Source of the DNA: Guadua angustifolia
Lineage: Eukaryota > Streptophyta > Magnoliopsida > Poales > Poaceae
DNA length: 64,000 nucleotides
Assembly (NCBI GenBank): GCA_036346375.1
Contig: CM070517.1
Span: 45,170,200 to 45,234,199 of the forward strand
Direction: 5' to 3'
Shown here: piece after piece, positions 11,849 through 21,838 of the stretch
How the letters are laid out: each line of letters starts with the position of its first letter
How positions within the stretch are numbered: the stretch's first letter is position 1
Program-made: the position numbers and the translations under genes
The notes under the pieces: generated by a model
Seen by the model: only the letters and a program-made list of their open reading frames with translations
Told to the model about the DNA's origin: nothing
The model's database searches: none

Positions 11849-11923
11849 AGGGCCGAGGGGTAGACATCCAACACAGCCAAACCAAAGAATAAACGTCGGT
11901 GAATCTACACAAATTAGGGCACA

Positions 11924-12840
11924 ATGTCGTTTCTCACAGTCGCCTCTTCAAGAAGCGTAAGTCATCCATACTGAATATCCGGATGCCGAGAGTGTCGACG
12001 CTGGTTCTCGCCGAGTTGCCCGACCCAAATGCGATTGCAACCTCACCGCGAAGATGATGCAATCTACTCATGGAGAGACGGCCGCCCGCGCTCACTACTG
12101 TTGTGGCCGCACCTACGAGGTAAACCTATTGGTGTCCACACAATACAGGGTAACACTACCATCTCATGCATCGTTCTTTCTTTTCTCAGTACAAGGACCG
12201 GTGTTACTTCTTCCAATGGATCGACGGGCCAGAACGACGTGACTATGAATTTCTCTACAACCGCCACGATGCCTACCCCGCTTGGCGAGAACTTCACCCG
12301 GGGAGAGGCCGCCAGATATGTCCTTTTCTAGATCGACCAGAGCTTAGGGCGGTGGGCAAGGGCCAACCAATCGGTGAGTTTCATGCGACATACTCATGTT
12401 AAACTCACAAAGTAGTAGTTCTAAACCAGTTCATCGCATTACAGGAGTTCAAAAGGAAACTTGCGAATTTGCTCAAGTCAAAGGAGAAACCTCCTCGGGG
12501 CCACCCGCAAGCCCCGACCTTTGCGTAACATGGCTCGCAGCAAATGGTCGATACCGCCACGATGATCTAGCGGACCAGAGATTCTACCGGTGCCCCTTGA
12601 CCGAGGATGAATGGTGCGGCTACTTCAACTAGGTGGACCCGAAGACATACCACCCACATCTCATGCTTCTTGTATGGGATAACTGGGGGAGCAACCCTCT
12701 CCGTGGTGCCACTACCGCCCGAAAAGCGGACCCGAGCACGCCTACGGTTATTCAACGACCAAAGGGCATACTTGCATTGATGCAGGCACGCTTTCGGTTG
12801 TCCAAGGATAAGCCCAACACACACCACCGCACCATATAGT
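11924..12840 (+). pseudogene. GRF-type zinc-finger gene remnant, multi-exon
   Basis: Reading KCDCNLTAKMMQST then HYCCGRTYE up to a GTAAAC donor (about 12121), and resuming after a TTTTCTCAG acceptor (about 12190) with YKDRCYFFQWIDGPERRDYE, reconstructs a GRF-type zinc finger: C-x-C, then a C, then C-x-FF-x-W. A second intron (GTGAGT at 12373 to TTACAG at 12446) leads to EFKRKLANLLKSKEKPPRG. A second GRF-like block follows (FYRCPLTEDEWCGYFN). The ATG at 11924 is out of frame with KCDC, TAA stops the third exon, and TAG (12631) follows the second finger. It is therefore broken. GRF fingers bind single-stranded DNA in the proteins studied; in grasses this family is large and often transposon-associated. 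Confidence 0.6.
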
Positions 12841-13026
12841 GGAGTGCGAGCAAAACAGAGCGGTGCATCTCCGCATGTCTTCGCCAATGTACCAACACAC
12901 CAGGGTGCAAGAGGGTTCCTCCTCCGAAGAAGAAGGGACAAGGGAAGCAATGGCCGAGGTTCGCACCACGCAACAAATCCTTGACGCGTTGCGCAAAACC
13001 AACCGGAACCCGTGGTATTAACATAG

Positions 13027-13328
13027 GGGACGCCGGGAATCGGGATGACATGCCCATATGGGAGGGCAGAAATCCATATAAAAAAGACCAAAAAAATATG
13101 TCTTATACACCCAGGACATACGGCATAGGCCACCCATTCGGCGACAGCTGGGAGAACTGCGGATCTCCATGGAGTTCTTTCATAGTAGGGATTGAGCGGT
13201 GTCCGATGACAAATCGCAAATTAAACACGGGTCAGGTAATATGCAGAAAATGTGGGACATCATTCTGGCTGTACCCAGATAGGCGGAACGATCATTTGTT
13301 CCACCATGACAAACAGTGCTTTCGTTAG
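13027..13328 (+). pseudogene. Last exon of the GRF remnant, or a separate small ORF
   Basis: A clean frame of about 100 codons follows a possible acceptor (ACATAG, 13021-13026). It reads DDMPIWEGRNPYKKDQKNMS and GHPFGDSWENCGSPWSSF. It ends with CRKCGTSF, HLFHH and KQCFR, a C-x2-C...H-x3-H/C arrangement that could bind zinc. It stops at TAG, 13326-13328. Its codons look constrained compared with the flanks. The upstream 120 bp read QQILDALRKTNRNPW and probably belong to the preceding exon. I do not recognise the domain. It may be the intact 3' exon of the broken GRF gene just upstream. Confidence 0.4.
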
Positions 13329-13491
13329 TTAGTTCGTCAAGCAATTTCGTTACTGTTGTAATGCCCTTGTAATATAATCTAATCTATTGCTTATTTTATC
13401 ATCTGAACTTTCGGTGTATGTGCCCTTATATATGTTCAACAAATAATTTAAGTGTTCATAACATGAGTTGTTGTCGACTATAAAATTTTGA

Positions 13492-13703
13492 AATTTTTTG
13501 TCCATGGTTATGATGCATCACTAATGTTCCCATAAAATTTTTATCAAGCTTTATAAATTTTTAAAATTCGCATGCTACTCTTTATCAATTTTGCCATATC
13601 GGACACTATCACTGTCTGAATTTTTAAAAATTCATAGAGCTTGATCATTATATGAAAATTTTATGGGAACATTAGTGATGCATCATAACCATGGACAAAA
13701 ATT
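13492..13703. repeat. Long imperfect inverted repeat (hairpin)
   Basis: The left arm (13492-13569) and right arm (13618-13703) are near-perfect reverse complements. Both contain GTCCATGGTTATGATGCATC and then CACTAATGTTCCCATAAAAT, with only a few mismatches or small indels toward the loop. The loop is about 48 bp. It could be a MITE-like foldback or a small-RNA hairpin locus. No TA or other target duplication is obvious. Confidence 0.8.
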
Positions 13704-13899
13704 ATTAAAATTTTCTAACGTGGTTTGTTTCATTTTTCATTCGGTTCAAACTTGTCGGCCAGCGTTTTATCACGACAGTTGTATTTTTTGAATTTTAAAA
13801 AATTCCTCACATCTTAAAATCACTTGAAATTTTTATGGTAATATCACTGATTTATCAGGAACCTCCATAAAAAATTTCAAAATTTTTCAACGTCGTAAC

Positions 13900-14225
13900 T
13901 TCTGTGGTTTCATGGCCGCGAGTGCTTTTTTCAATTTTCGTAACTTCCTACCAGGGCAACGTCTGGCTATCTCGCCCATACATAAGTGGTAGCCCGCGTT
14001 GCGTAGGTCGCCCTTGATTTTTCCCGTATTTTTTGGCCCGTATCCGGCTTGTCCCGCGGCCCTACGAAAACCCCTAAGTGACCACGATTTCTGTGGTTTC
14101 ATGGCCGCGACTGCGTTTTCCGATTTTCGCAACTTCCTGCCGGGGCAATGTCTGGCTATTTCGCCCATACGTAAGTAGTAGCACGTATTGCGTAGATCGC
14201 TCTTGATTTTTCTCGTATTTTTTGG
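13900..14225. repeat. Direct duplication, 189-bp period
   Basis: About 137 bp starting TTCTGTGGTTTCATGGCCGC recur with a 189-bp offset (13900-14037 and 14089-14225). Each copy ends CGTATTTTTTGG. Divergence is modest. The minus-strand frames that cross both copies repeat as well and look incidental. Confidence 0.75.
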
Positions 14226-14284
14226 ACTGGATTTCCACGGTTTCCTCTTCCTCTCTCTCCCTCTCTTCTCAATTCAGCCGAATG

Positions 14285-14450
14285 CCAACAGTACCCGGGC
14301 GAAAGGGCGTGTCGCCTGTTGGTCAGGCGACATGGTCCTGTAGCCTGTTCGCCGGGCGACACAGACTCCTTTCGCCCATTCGCCGGGCGACACACACCTT
14401 TCGCCCTTTCACGGGCGACACGAACCATCGTCCTTGCTTGCCTCGTGTCG
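14285..14450. repeat. Cluster of GGGCGACA / TCGCCC words
   Basis: At least seven short words alternate in orientation, for example TTCGCCGGGCGACAC twice and TTCACGGGCGACAC once, with CGCCTGTTGGTCAGGCGACA. Spacing is irregular (about 25-35 bp). This is a foldback-rich repeat, not a CRISPR array. Confidence 0.55.
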
Positions 14451-15064
14451 CCTGTGTATTTTTTCTATTTAGGCCCTGTCGCCAAATTAACCAGCAACAG
14501 GGTGTATATTTCTGAGATTTTTTTGATCGGTGGTATATTTTTGAAATTTCGAATAAAAAATGTATTATTTAAAAAAATTCTCCCAGAACCTTATCTCCTT
14601 TCCTCTCTCTCTTCCATGTGGGCCCAGCTACCTGTTCGAGACCCGTTCACCAGGAAACATCAGGCCTGCCCATTTCTCTGTGGCTGCCAACCGGGCCCGG
14701 ACCCACAGGTCAGTTCCTCTTCCCCTTTCTTCTTCCTGCTTCGCTCGTTTTCTCTTGCGCCATGCCGAATCATAGCCAACCAACGCTGACCACGGCAGAC
14801 TTTGGGCAGGGCAAACCAACGCTGACCGAATCATAGCCAACTACGTTGGGCTGCCACCCTCTGTCACGGTTGTCTTCTCCCCCAATTAGCGCTGCCTCGG
14901 CCGAGTAATCTCGCGCCACTTCACCGCCTGATAACAGCAAACTGCTGCATTTCATCTCTGCGTTCAGACACTGCTCCTCACCGCCATCGACATCTATTTA
15001 AGCTATGCGCGCCCTGTTTGGTTTCTCATCCGGCTTCACTGAGCTTTTCCGCAAACCTCACAAC
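14451..15064. other. Spacer without a supported gene
   Basis: CT-rich and then GC-rich sequence. A TATTTAAG box near 14995 could be a core promoter, but no convincing frame follows before a transposon-like end at 15065. The short overlapping frames here disagree between strands. Confidence 0.4.
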
Positions 15065-15150
15065 TAGGGGTAAAAATGATACGGGTTAATCCCGATCGAT
15101 CCGGTATTGAACCCGATTAAAACCGTATAAAAAAAAAATCCGTATCCGGG
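15065..15150. mobile_element. hAT-like terminal fragment
   Basis: TAGGGGTAAAAATGATACGG followed by CCCGATCGATCCGGTATTG resembles the terminal and subterminal sequence of the complete hAT element at 36127. It also has an A-rich stretch and a CCGTATCCG word. No matching right end was found nearby, so this is a fragment or an independently evolved end. Confidence 0.4.
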
Positions 15151-15170
15151 AAAAAGAGAGGGACAAAAGA

Positions 15171-15717
15171 ATGCTGAGACGTGCAAGTGCTAAGGGGAAG
15201 GGGAAAGCAAAGGAAGAGGGAGGTGTTTCGGCCTGGCCGCGCAACATCGCGTACCAGGACCTCTTCCTACCTCACGGGGTTGTCCCACCGATGTGTTTGT
15301 GCGGAGATCCTTGCATGCTTGTCCGCTCTTGGGAAATCACAAATTGGAAGAGGAGTTATTGGATGTGCCACAACTACACCTTCGACCCGCCGGAGAAGAG
15401 CCTGAGAATTCGCCAGCTGGTAACAATCATACGTGTTTTGTAATATTTCTACATGAAACTTTGCTAATATATGTTTCGTGCAGTCGCCTCCACCACTGTG
15501 TGAATTTGAGCAGTGGTTTGACGTGGAGATCGATCCCGAAGAACAAATGCTCCTCGATCAAGCCAACCGGGATGAGGAGTTCAGATGGCAGCTTCAAGAG
15601 TAGCGTGACGCCGCACGCGAGGAGGCACGTAGGAAGGATGTGGAGGAGAAGGAGGCCGAGAGAGAGAGGAAGCAAGAGAAGGTACGTCGTGCCAGAGAAG
15701 CCCCACCAGAGGCATGA
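15171..15717 (+). pseudogene. GRF-type zinc-finger gene with one internal stop
   Basis: Two exons join in phase: 15171-15419 (83 codons) and 15484-15717, with a GTAACA...GTGCAG intron. Exon 1 encodes PPMCLCGDPCMLVRSWEITN and SYWMCHNYTF. Exon 2 opens SPPPLCEFEQWFDVEIDPEE. Together these give the C-x-C...W-M-C...C-x-F-x-x-W pattern of grass GRF-like fingers. A highly charged coiled-coil tail (EEARRKDVEEKEAERERKQE) follows. A TAG at 15601-15603 interrupts the tail where CAG would be expected. The next stop is TGA at 15715-15717. An AATAAA lies near 15785. The truncated 122-aa product would keep the whole finger, so function is not excluded. The start was chosen as the first ATG in frame with the finger. 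Confidence 0.55.
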
Positions 15718-16740
15718 GCGAAGGGGAAGTGGCCTCGATGCACTCAATAGATGTGAAGTTAGCTCCTTCTAGTTTTAAGTTGTAATAAAGTGTGTGGCCT
15801 ACCTTATTTTCCTCAGTAACTTCTCATTTTAGAATCGTCTTCTCTGTAATCTCCATCTCCCACCCTCGTTTTGTGACATCCGAGCGGCAATCAAATATCG
15901 TCACTTCACGTAGAACATGGAAATTTTGACTGCAATGCTCATAATAACAACCAAGGGCTCAGAATGTTGAATCATAATAACTGGAATCATAATAACTGCA
16001 ATGCTCATAATGTCAACTAGATTGCAGTTATAACAACTTTGACTGCAATCATAATAACTTTCACTGCAATGCTCGTAAGGGCTTATAATAACAACCAAGG
16101 GTAACGTTTTGTGAGTCCAAGTTTGTAATCCTATCACTCTCGTACCATACTCTTGGAGCCATTCACAAAAAATTAGTAGGGAGAAAAAAAGATCGTATCA
16201 ACATAAACAAATGGGACATCATCGTCACATTTTAAATCTACATTGAAAATTGTATGATTGTAAATCTCAAATATGTAAAATAAATATAAAGAGTTAAACA
16301 TTGTGTGTAATGAAACTTACCACTCCAGACATTTCTTATGTACATAGATTATATTTGATAGATCGTCACTGGACACAAACCTTCCATTTAGGTAAAGTAC
16401 CATCAGACCATGAAACTGAAATAGTAAATTAAAAATATTTTAATGTCATTGCGAACTGCGTCAACAGATCACCTCAGCCTTAAAAGATACAAATAATTTG
16501 ATTGTATTTACCTCACTGGTTCTAACTGAATGCTAGAAAAAACATTTATATTCAAATAAGTAGACCAGTAGAGCACCCAATTCCCTCGCCATTGCCACAG
16601 ATCACCCGTATCGGGGCAAAACCAAAATCGGCCAACCCAATAAGCTAAACTCAAATCCACCTGACATGTAGCTTCAGAGTGATCTCTAGAACTCAACCCA
16701 TACCTTGGATACAGTTTTCTTCGGCCAGAACCCTGCCGTG
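15718..16740. other. AT-rich spacer with local repeats and possible minus-strand exons
   Basis: From 15930 to 16100 the words ACTGCAATGCTCATAATAAC and AACAACCAAGGG recur several times. On the minus strand two open stretches carry splice-like ends. One is 16508-16696 (YWVGRFWFCPDTGDLWQW), followed by GTAAAT. The other is about 16318-16420 (LMVLYLNGRFVSSDDLSN), between a CAG and a GTAAGT. I do not recognise a product and would not annotate a gene. Confidence 0.35.
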
Positions 16741-16803
16741 TGAATGCATGCAGCGACTCCGACCGTCGACTGCATTTATTGCACTACCAATAAATACTCA
16801 CAG

Positions 16804-16810
16804 TATAAAT
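16804..16810 (+). promoter_or_regulatory. TATA box of RLP copy B
   Basis: TATAAAT lies 100 bp before the ATG. The surrounding 140 bp (GTCGACTGCATTTATTGCAC onward) is conserved upstream of RLP copy D, where TATAAAT sits 98 bp before its ATG. This marks a shared core promoter. Confidence 0.65.
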
Positions 16811-16903
16811 TAGGTACGTGCCCCGTGCAGTAGTAGCTCGTGCACACGCCATATGCTAGATCAGAGAACCTGTGGCCGCAAGCCTGCCTAACCATTAACC
16901 ACC

Positions 16904-18940
16904 ATGCGTCCCACCACCAAGCTGCTCTTGTTCCTCGCCCTCGTAGCAGCCACCACCTCGACGTCCTTCACCACCCATGCTACCAGCACCGGCACCGCCT
17001 GCGTACCGCAGGAGCGGGACGCCCTTCTGGCGTTCAAGCGGGGCATCACCAGCGACCCCGCGGACATCCTTGCCTCGTGGCAGCGAGGTGCTGGGCAGGA
17101 CTGCTGCCGGTGGAGAGGAGTTCGGTGCAGCAACCGGACCGGCCATGTCCTCGAGCTTCATCTCCGATCAACATCCACAGATGACTATTCTCCTGATGAA
17201 GAGACAGCTTTGGTTGGCCAGATAAGTCGTTCTTTGCTCTCCTTAAAGCATCTGGAGTACCTTGATCTCGGTGGTAACAACCTCACTGGACCTGTGCCTT
17301 CTGATATCGGTATGCTCAATAATTTGACTTACTTGGACCTAGGGGGCAATAACCTCGATGGTGTGATCACACATGAACACTTCGCTAGTCTAGCAAGCTT
17401 AAAGACAATAGACTTATCTGGTAATGCCTTGAAGATCGTGGTGGATCCTGAATGGTTGCCTCCCTTTAGACTTGAATATGCATTTTTTCCAACTTGCCAG
17501 ATGGGTCCTATCTTTCCCCATTGGCTGAAAAATCAGGTCGATATTGTTGATCTTAATATATCAAGAGCAGGTATAACTGATGCTCTTCCAGACTGGTTTG
17601 TAAGTACCTTTTCAAATGCCTCTGGTTTGGACCTCTCCAACAACGGAATCAACGGTAGCTTACCGACAAACATGGAGGCTATGACGTCATTAATAGGACT
17701 CTATTTGAATTCAAACAAGCTAACTGGTAAAATACCTCAGTTGCCGATAAACCTCATCATATTGGACCTCTCCAGCAACTCTCTATCAGGACCTCTGCCA
17801 GCAAACTTTGGAGCTCCAAACATATCGAAACTGTATCTCTTCTCCAACCTTATCACCGGTCATATCCCACGGTCTATTTGTGAATTGCAAAACTTGGAGA
17901 TCTTCAGCATAGCTGACAATCTTTTGGAGGGAGAATTTCCTCAATGTTTTGAGCTGAGGAACCTGGTAGCAATACTTTTAAGTAACAATAGATTTTCCGG
18001 AAAGTTCCCATCATTTTTGCAAAGATGCACATATCTAACTGTCCTGGATCTAGCATGGAATAATTTCTCTGGAAGATTGCCCATGTGGATTGGAAACTGT
18101 GTGAACCTAGAGATAGTAAGACTGAGCCACAATATGTTCTCTGAAAGTATTCCGGCAACCATAACCAATCTTACAAGGCTTGCTCATCTGAATCTTGCAC
18201 ACAATGGTATATCAGGTGTCTTACCCCGGCATTTTTCAAACTTCATGGGTATGACAGGAAGGCAAATTTCAAACTTGGGTGGGACGGCAATTGTCAAACA
18301 TGGTAGGTCTGTTACGAATCTGACTGTGATCACCAAGGGGCAAGAACGTTATTACGGTGATAGCCAAATTTATGACATGGTGAGCATCGACTTATCATCA
18401 AACTACCTAACTGGTGAAATTCTAGAAGATATAGCCTCTCTTGCTGGAGTTATAAATTTGAATTTATCAAGGAATTACTTGAGTGGAAAAATTCCAGGCA
18501 GGATTGGGATCATGCAGTCATTGGAATCACTCGACTTCTCGAGGAACATACTTTATGGAGAAATCCCACCAGGCCTGTCAAATCTAACATACTTAAGCTA
18601 CGTGGACTTGTCTTACAACAACCTCACAGGACGGATACCAGCAGGCCGTCAGCTTGACACCCTCTACACAGAAAACCCATCTATGTACGACGGCAACGAT
18701 GGTCTTTGTGGACGTCCTCTTCAGAAGAATTGCTCAGACGATAGTGCATCAAAGCATGGTGTTCACAGTGAAAGAGATTCTGAGCCAAAGTTCTTTTACT
18801 TTGGACTTGGATTAGGATTTGTTGTTGGTCTCTGGGTGGAGTTTTGTGCCATCTTATTCAAGAAAGCATGGAGGATTGCTTATTTCCGCCTCTTCGACAA
18901 GGTATATGACAAAGTGTACGTATGTGTGTGTCGTTGTTAA
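16904..18940 (+). CDS. LRR receptor-like protein (RLP), shortened, open frame (copy B)
   Basis: This single-exon frame of 678 aa has RLP architecture. There is a signal peptide (about 1-27, LLLFLALVAATT), an LRRNT cap (about 33-75, with ERDALLAFKRGI and DCCRWRGVRCSN), and about 13-15 extracellular LRRs. An island region (about 447-490, ITKGQERYYGDSQIYDMVS) is followed by four LRRs (NYLTGEILEDIA to NNLTGRIPAGRQ). Then come a Cys cap (GNDGLCGRPLQKNCS), a transmembrane helix (about 630-652) and a 26-aa tail without kinase. Such proteins (Cf/EIX type) sense ligands outside the cell through kinase co-receptors. Compared with copy D it lacks about 300 residues of LRRs after SLLSLKHLEYLDL, has Glu in the membrane helix, and ends early after a 4-bp insertion. 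Start: the first ATG, conserved in copy D. Function is possible but unproven. Confidence 0.88.
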   Translation: MRPTTKLLLFLALVAATTSTSFTTHATSTGTACVPQERDALLAFKRGITSDPADILASWQRGAGQDCCRWRGVRCSNRTGHVLELHLRSTSTDDYSPDEETALVGQISRSLLSLKHLEYLDLGGNNLTGPVPSDIGMLNNLTYLDLGGNNLDGVITHEHFASLASLKTIDLSGNALKIVVDPEWLPPFRLEYAFFPTCQMGPIFPHWLKNQVDIVDLNISRAGITDALPDWFVSTFSNASGLDLSNNGINGSLPTNMEAMTSLIGLYLNSNKLTGKIPQLPINLIILDLSSNSLSGPLPANFGAPNISKLYLFSNLITGHIPRSICELQNLEIFSIADNLLEGEFPQCFELRNLVAILLSNNRFSGKFPSFLQRCTYLTVLDLAWNNFSGRLPMWIGNCVNLEIVRLSHNMFSESIPATITNLTRLAHLNLAHNGISGVLPRHFSNFMGMTGRQISNLGGTAIVKHGRSVTNLTVITKGQERYYGDSQIYDMVSIDLSSNYLTGEILEDIASLAGVINLNLSRNYLSGKIPGRIGIMQSLESLDFSRNILYGEIPPGLSNLTYLSYVDLSYNNLTGRIPAGRQLDTLYTENPSMYDGNDGLCGRPLQKNCSDDSASKHGVHSERDSEPKFFYFGLGLGFVVGLWVEFCAILFKKAWRIAYFRLFDKVYDKVYVCVCRC

Positions 18941-19270
18941 GTGGGCAAGCTTGGCCCAAAAGACGGCTACACATTAAGCAATTAGCAAGATTGGCTTGAT
19001 AGGCAACTACAAATTAAGTCTAAAAAAGCGAATAATGTTCAGTTGGTGGCTTGGTGCCATGACTACGACTAGCTAGCGCTATGAATAAATGAAGGTGAAG
19101 ACGGTCTTTGTTTAGTTGTGCATATTGTTTTGCTTAATTCCAGTGATGTATGTACACTATCGGTTTGTACTCTCTTCTTTTTTTTTAGAACCACTATCAG
19201 TTTGTACTTGTGGTGATTGGTGAAGCCACGGAATGAATGCTATGTCAATCCAACCATATTTGTGCCGTTA
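18941..19270. other. RLP copy B 3' flank
   Basis: This is the 3' untranslated region and flank shared with copies A and D. A polyadenylation signal AATAAA is at 19084-19089. A T-rich stretch follows before the MITE. Confidence 0.55.
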
Positions 19271-19549
19271 CTCCCTCCATTTTTATTGGACGTATTTTCA
19301 CTTTACACAAAAATTAAGATTGTGTTAAAATTGAGAAAGATATAAAAGAAAATGACTAAGATACCTCCACTTAATTGTCTTCAAAGATAAAAGATATACT
19401 TTGTGTGGATGGTAATAAATAAACGCATATGGTTAAGAGAGAATATACAGAGATATAGAAAGAAAGGTCTCATTAAATCTACATGTATGTCTTATATTTA
19501 TGAACAAGACCATTTAAAAAATAAGCCTTATAAAGGTGAACGGAGGGAG
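19271..19549. mobile_element. Complete Stowaway-like MITE
   Basis: 279 bp flanked by TA on both sides (19269-19270 and 19550-19551). The left end is CTCCCTCC; the right end is GTGAACGGAGGGAG. The right end's reverse complement, CTCCCTCCGTTCAC, matches the left end of the copy at 8563. There is no coding capacity. TA duplication, terminal repeat and size all fit the Tc1/mariner-derived Stowaway class. Confidence 0.88.
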
Positions 19550-20840
19550 TAATCCACAGTAAGACTTTAGGAAAAATACTTTATAAAGAAGAACCAATAT
19601 AAGAGGGTGTTGGCGCTGAAAAAGAGACAAACGGCCTCAACACATGAAAATATCGGGTTTACCTAGTCCAAGGCGTGTCAGCCGATTTGATCTTGCAATC
19701 GGCAAGATGAGAAATCCAAACAATTATTATAGCCAATTAGATGTTTGATAAAGATAAATCTAAGCAGCCTATTACAGCCGATTTGATAATTGATAAAGGT
19801 ATTCCGCAGAATGGGAGCGTAGAATAGTACTTTTTTGCGGCGAATAGTACTTCCATGATACTGTAGCATGAAACAATACTTCAGCAGCACTGTCGCGCGG
19901 AATGGGGCTATTTTTGAAAAAAAAAATTGAAAGGTACTATTTTTTTTTTAAAAAGGAAGGGACCAAATGAGTATTCAGTTCCTCAACATAAGCCAAAAGG
20001 ACGAGTATTCAGTTCCTCAACATAAGCCAAAAGGACGAGTATTCAGTTCCTCAACATAAGCCAAAAGGACTTTGCTCTACTATGATCTCCCCAGCTTTTC
20101 TGTTTTCCTGCATGTACTCCAGGTCAAAGTGCTCCATCACAACAACAGGCTTCAAACGACAGCATTACTATCAACACATCCCAATTCTTGCAACTATAGG
20201 CCTCCATCCCTTCTTAGCTCCTAAGACTTCAGCTCCTAGCAGCTCCAGAATTCTTGCTCCTTGTTTGATAGCTTCCTGATTTGTCTCCTTTATCTGTAAT
20301 TGAGCTTAGGAATTCAACCAATAACAAATGAGAAAAAAATAAAACTAATGAGATCTGAAGGCAACTTTGTTTTTTAGCTAAAAGAACTGAAATGTGTGGG
20401 ATCCCATTAGCTCTGATGACTATGGTTTTATGTTCTCTGGATGAATGTTCGTTATGAATTGCATTCTCTTGATCACAGACCTGTAAGACTCAAACTTTGT
20501 AGTTTGGTTTCTGGTAATAGAAATCAGGTGCTTCTGAGCCGTGCTTTAATGCTTTCCCTCTCAATACAAGTCGCACAAATCTTAAAACAAACGAAAGGGT
20601 AAGTAATCATCATCTACCATCCATTCATGCTTTAATGTTTGTGCAACTGTCAAAAAGAAAAGTATAGAATCACCTTTCTTTTTTAATCAATTTTTTCCTA
20701 GCTGATTGTTTTGGATCGATCTTTTTCGCAACTGTGATTTCCCCCATTTTTTAGGCGATGAACTCCGAATGCAAGAATCAGTATACGCCGTATCATCCAT
20801 GACAGGCAATTAATTGACCGACTAATGACGAACCTTCGCG
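19550..20840. repeat. RLP 3'-flank module, copy D3
   Basis: This is the most complete of three copies (the others are at 6844 and 8681). It shares TCAGCCGATTTGATCTTGCA, GATAAAGGTATTCCG and GCTCCAGAATTCTTGCTCC in the same order. It differs by a threefold 34-bp repeat at 19969-20070. No conserved frame runs through all copies. Confidence 0.72.
19969..20070. repeat. Threefold 34-bp tandem repeat
   Basis: Three identical units starting GAGTATTCAGTTCCTCAACA sit head to tail (19969, 20003 and 20037). The corresponding place in modules D1 and D2 has one unit only, so the expansion is recent and local. Confidence 0.92.
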
Positions 20841-21838
20841 CACATTCAAAAGTTCCTGCCGCACACACATACACCAATTAACCACTGGCTGCTCTAAAGG
20901 CGTAGTCTCGTAGATGTTAACGAACTGCTCAACGTTCGCCCTTGTTTGTAGGATCCAGGACTGGTTCCAACTTTCTCTTCCGTTGAGCATCACCGGGTCT
21001 CAAGGGCTGGATGCCTCTCCTGCGTGTACCATGCATGTCGCCCAGTAGTTGAGGCCACGATTGCTCTCTGCTGTAATATATATTCTCTGCTCATATTGAA
21101 TAGATCTGTGGTTGATTGCATAGTTTAGCTGTAGATAGCTAGCGGCCGAACCCATCGATCCACTGATCGATCCCACTACACCATGTATCTCTCAACCATT
21201 GCCAATTTGCCGTCACAACAGCGAGATACTACGCCGTGCCACCGCTGGCTGCCTGCATACCGCGCGAGAGGGGAGCGCTAGCAGCAGGCCTTCAGGGAAG
21301 GCACCACCGGCGAGACCCCTTGGACCACCTCGCCTTAAAAAAAAAAAAACCAATGCATATCATCAAAAGACAGTATTATACGCATGCAATCCCTGTATAC
21401 CCAGAATGCCCATGAAAGTATGCAATATGCTAACAAGCGCCAGCCCGTGCCATGGCGCTCTGAGAAAACCCAACAACGTTGACAAACTGTAATTCGCAAA
21501 TGCCGCACTGGAGCTGCAGTATAATTAGCGCATACGATACGATGTTTCGAGTCTCAACACTTGAACGGAGGATAGAGTAGTCCCAAAAATACACCTTATG
21601 GACGCAGTGTAACCAAACGAATACTCTCCATCTAAATTCTAAAGATTAGTACTCTTGTTTATGCATGCTAATGTACCTGCATCTACATTATGCATGCTAA
21701 TGTACCTGCATCGCGGAGCTCCCGAAGGATCTAAAAAGCATCCAGGGCAGGATAAACAAATACACATTGGTCAGAACCAGACTTTAACAAAATTTCCCAA
21801 ATTGGCTCAAAACGAAACAGAGAGCGTGAGGGGCGTAC
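20841..21838. other. Spacer; no supported gene
   Basis: The first 300 bp are the end of the D3 module. A 66-aa minus frame (20793-20993) lies there but I do not recognise it. A 28-29-bp unit (TATGCATGCTAATGTACCTG) is duplicated at about 21659-21714. An A12 run is at about 21338. Nothing else is supported. Confidence 0.4.

Noticed and set aside
14285..14450. Short evenly repeated words that might suggest a CRISPR array
   Set aside because: Spacing is irregular, the words occur in both orientations, there are no unique equal-length spacers or cas genes, and the DNA is from a plant nucleus.
16904..18940. Reading copy B as a receptor kinase
   Set aside because: Only 26 residues follow the membrane helix and no kinase sequence lies downstream; it is an RLP.
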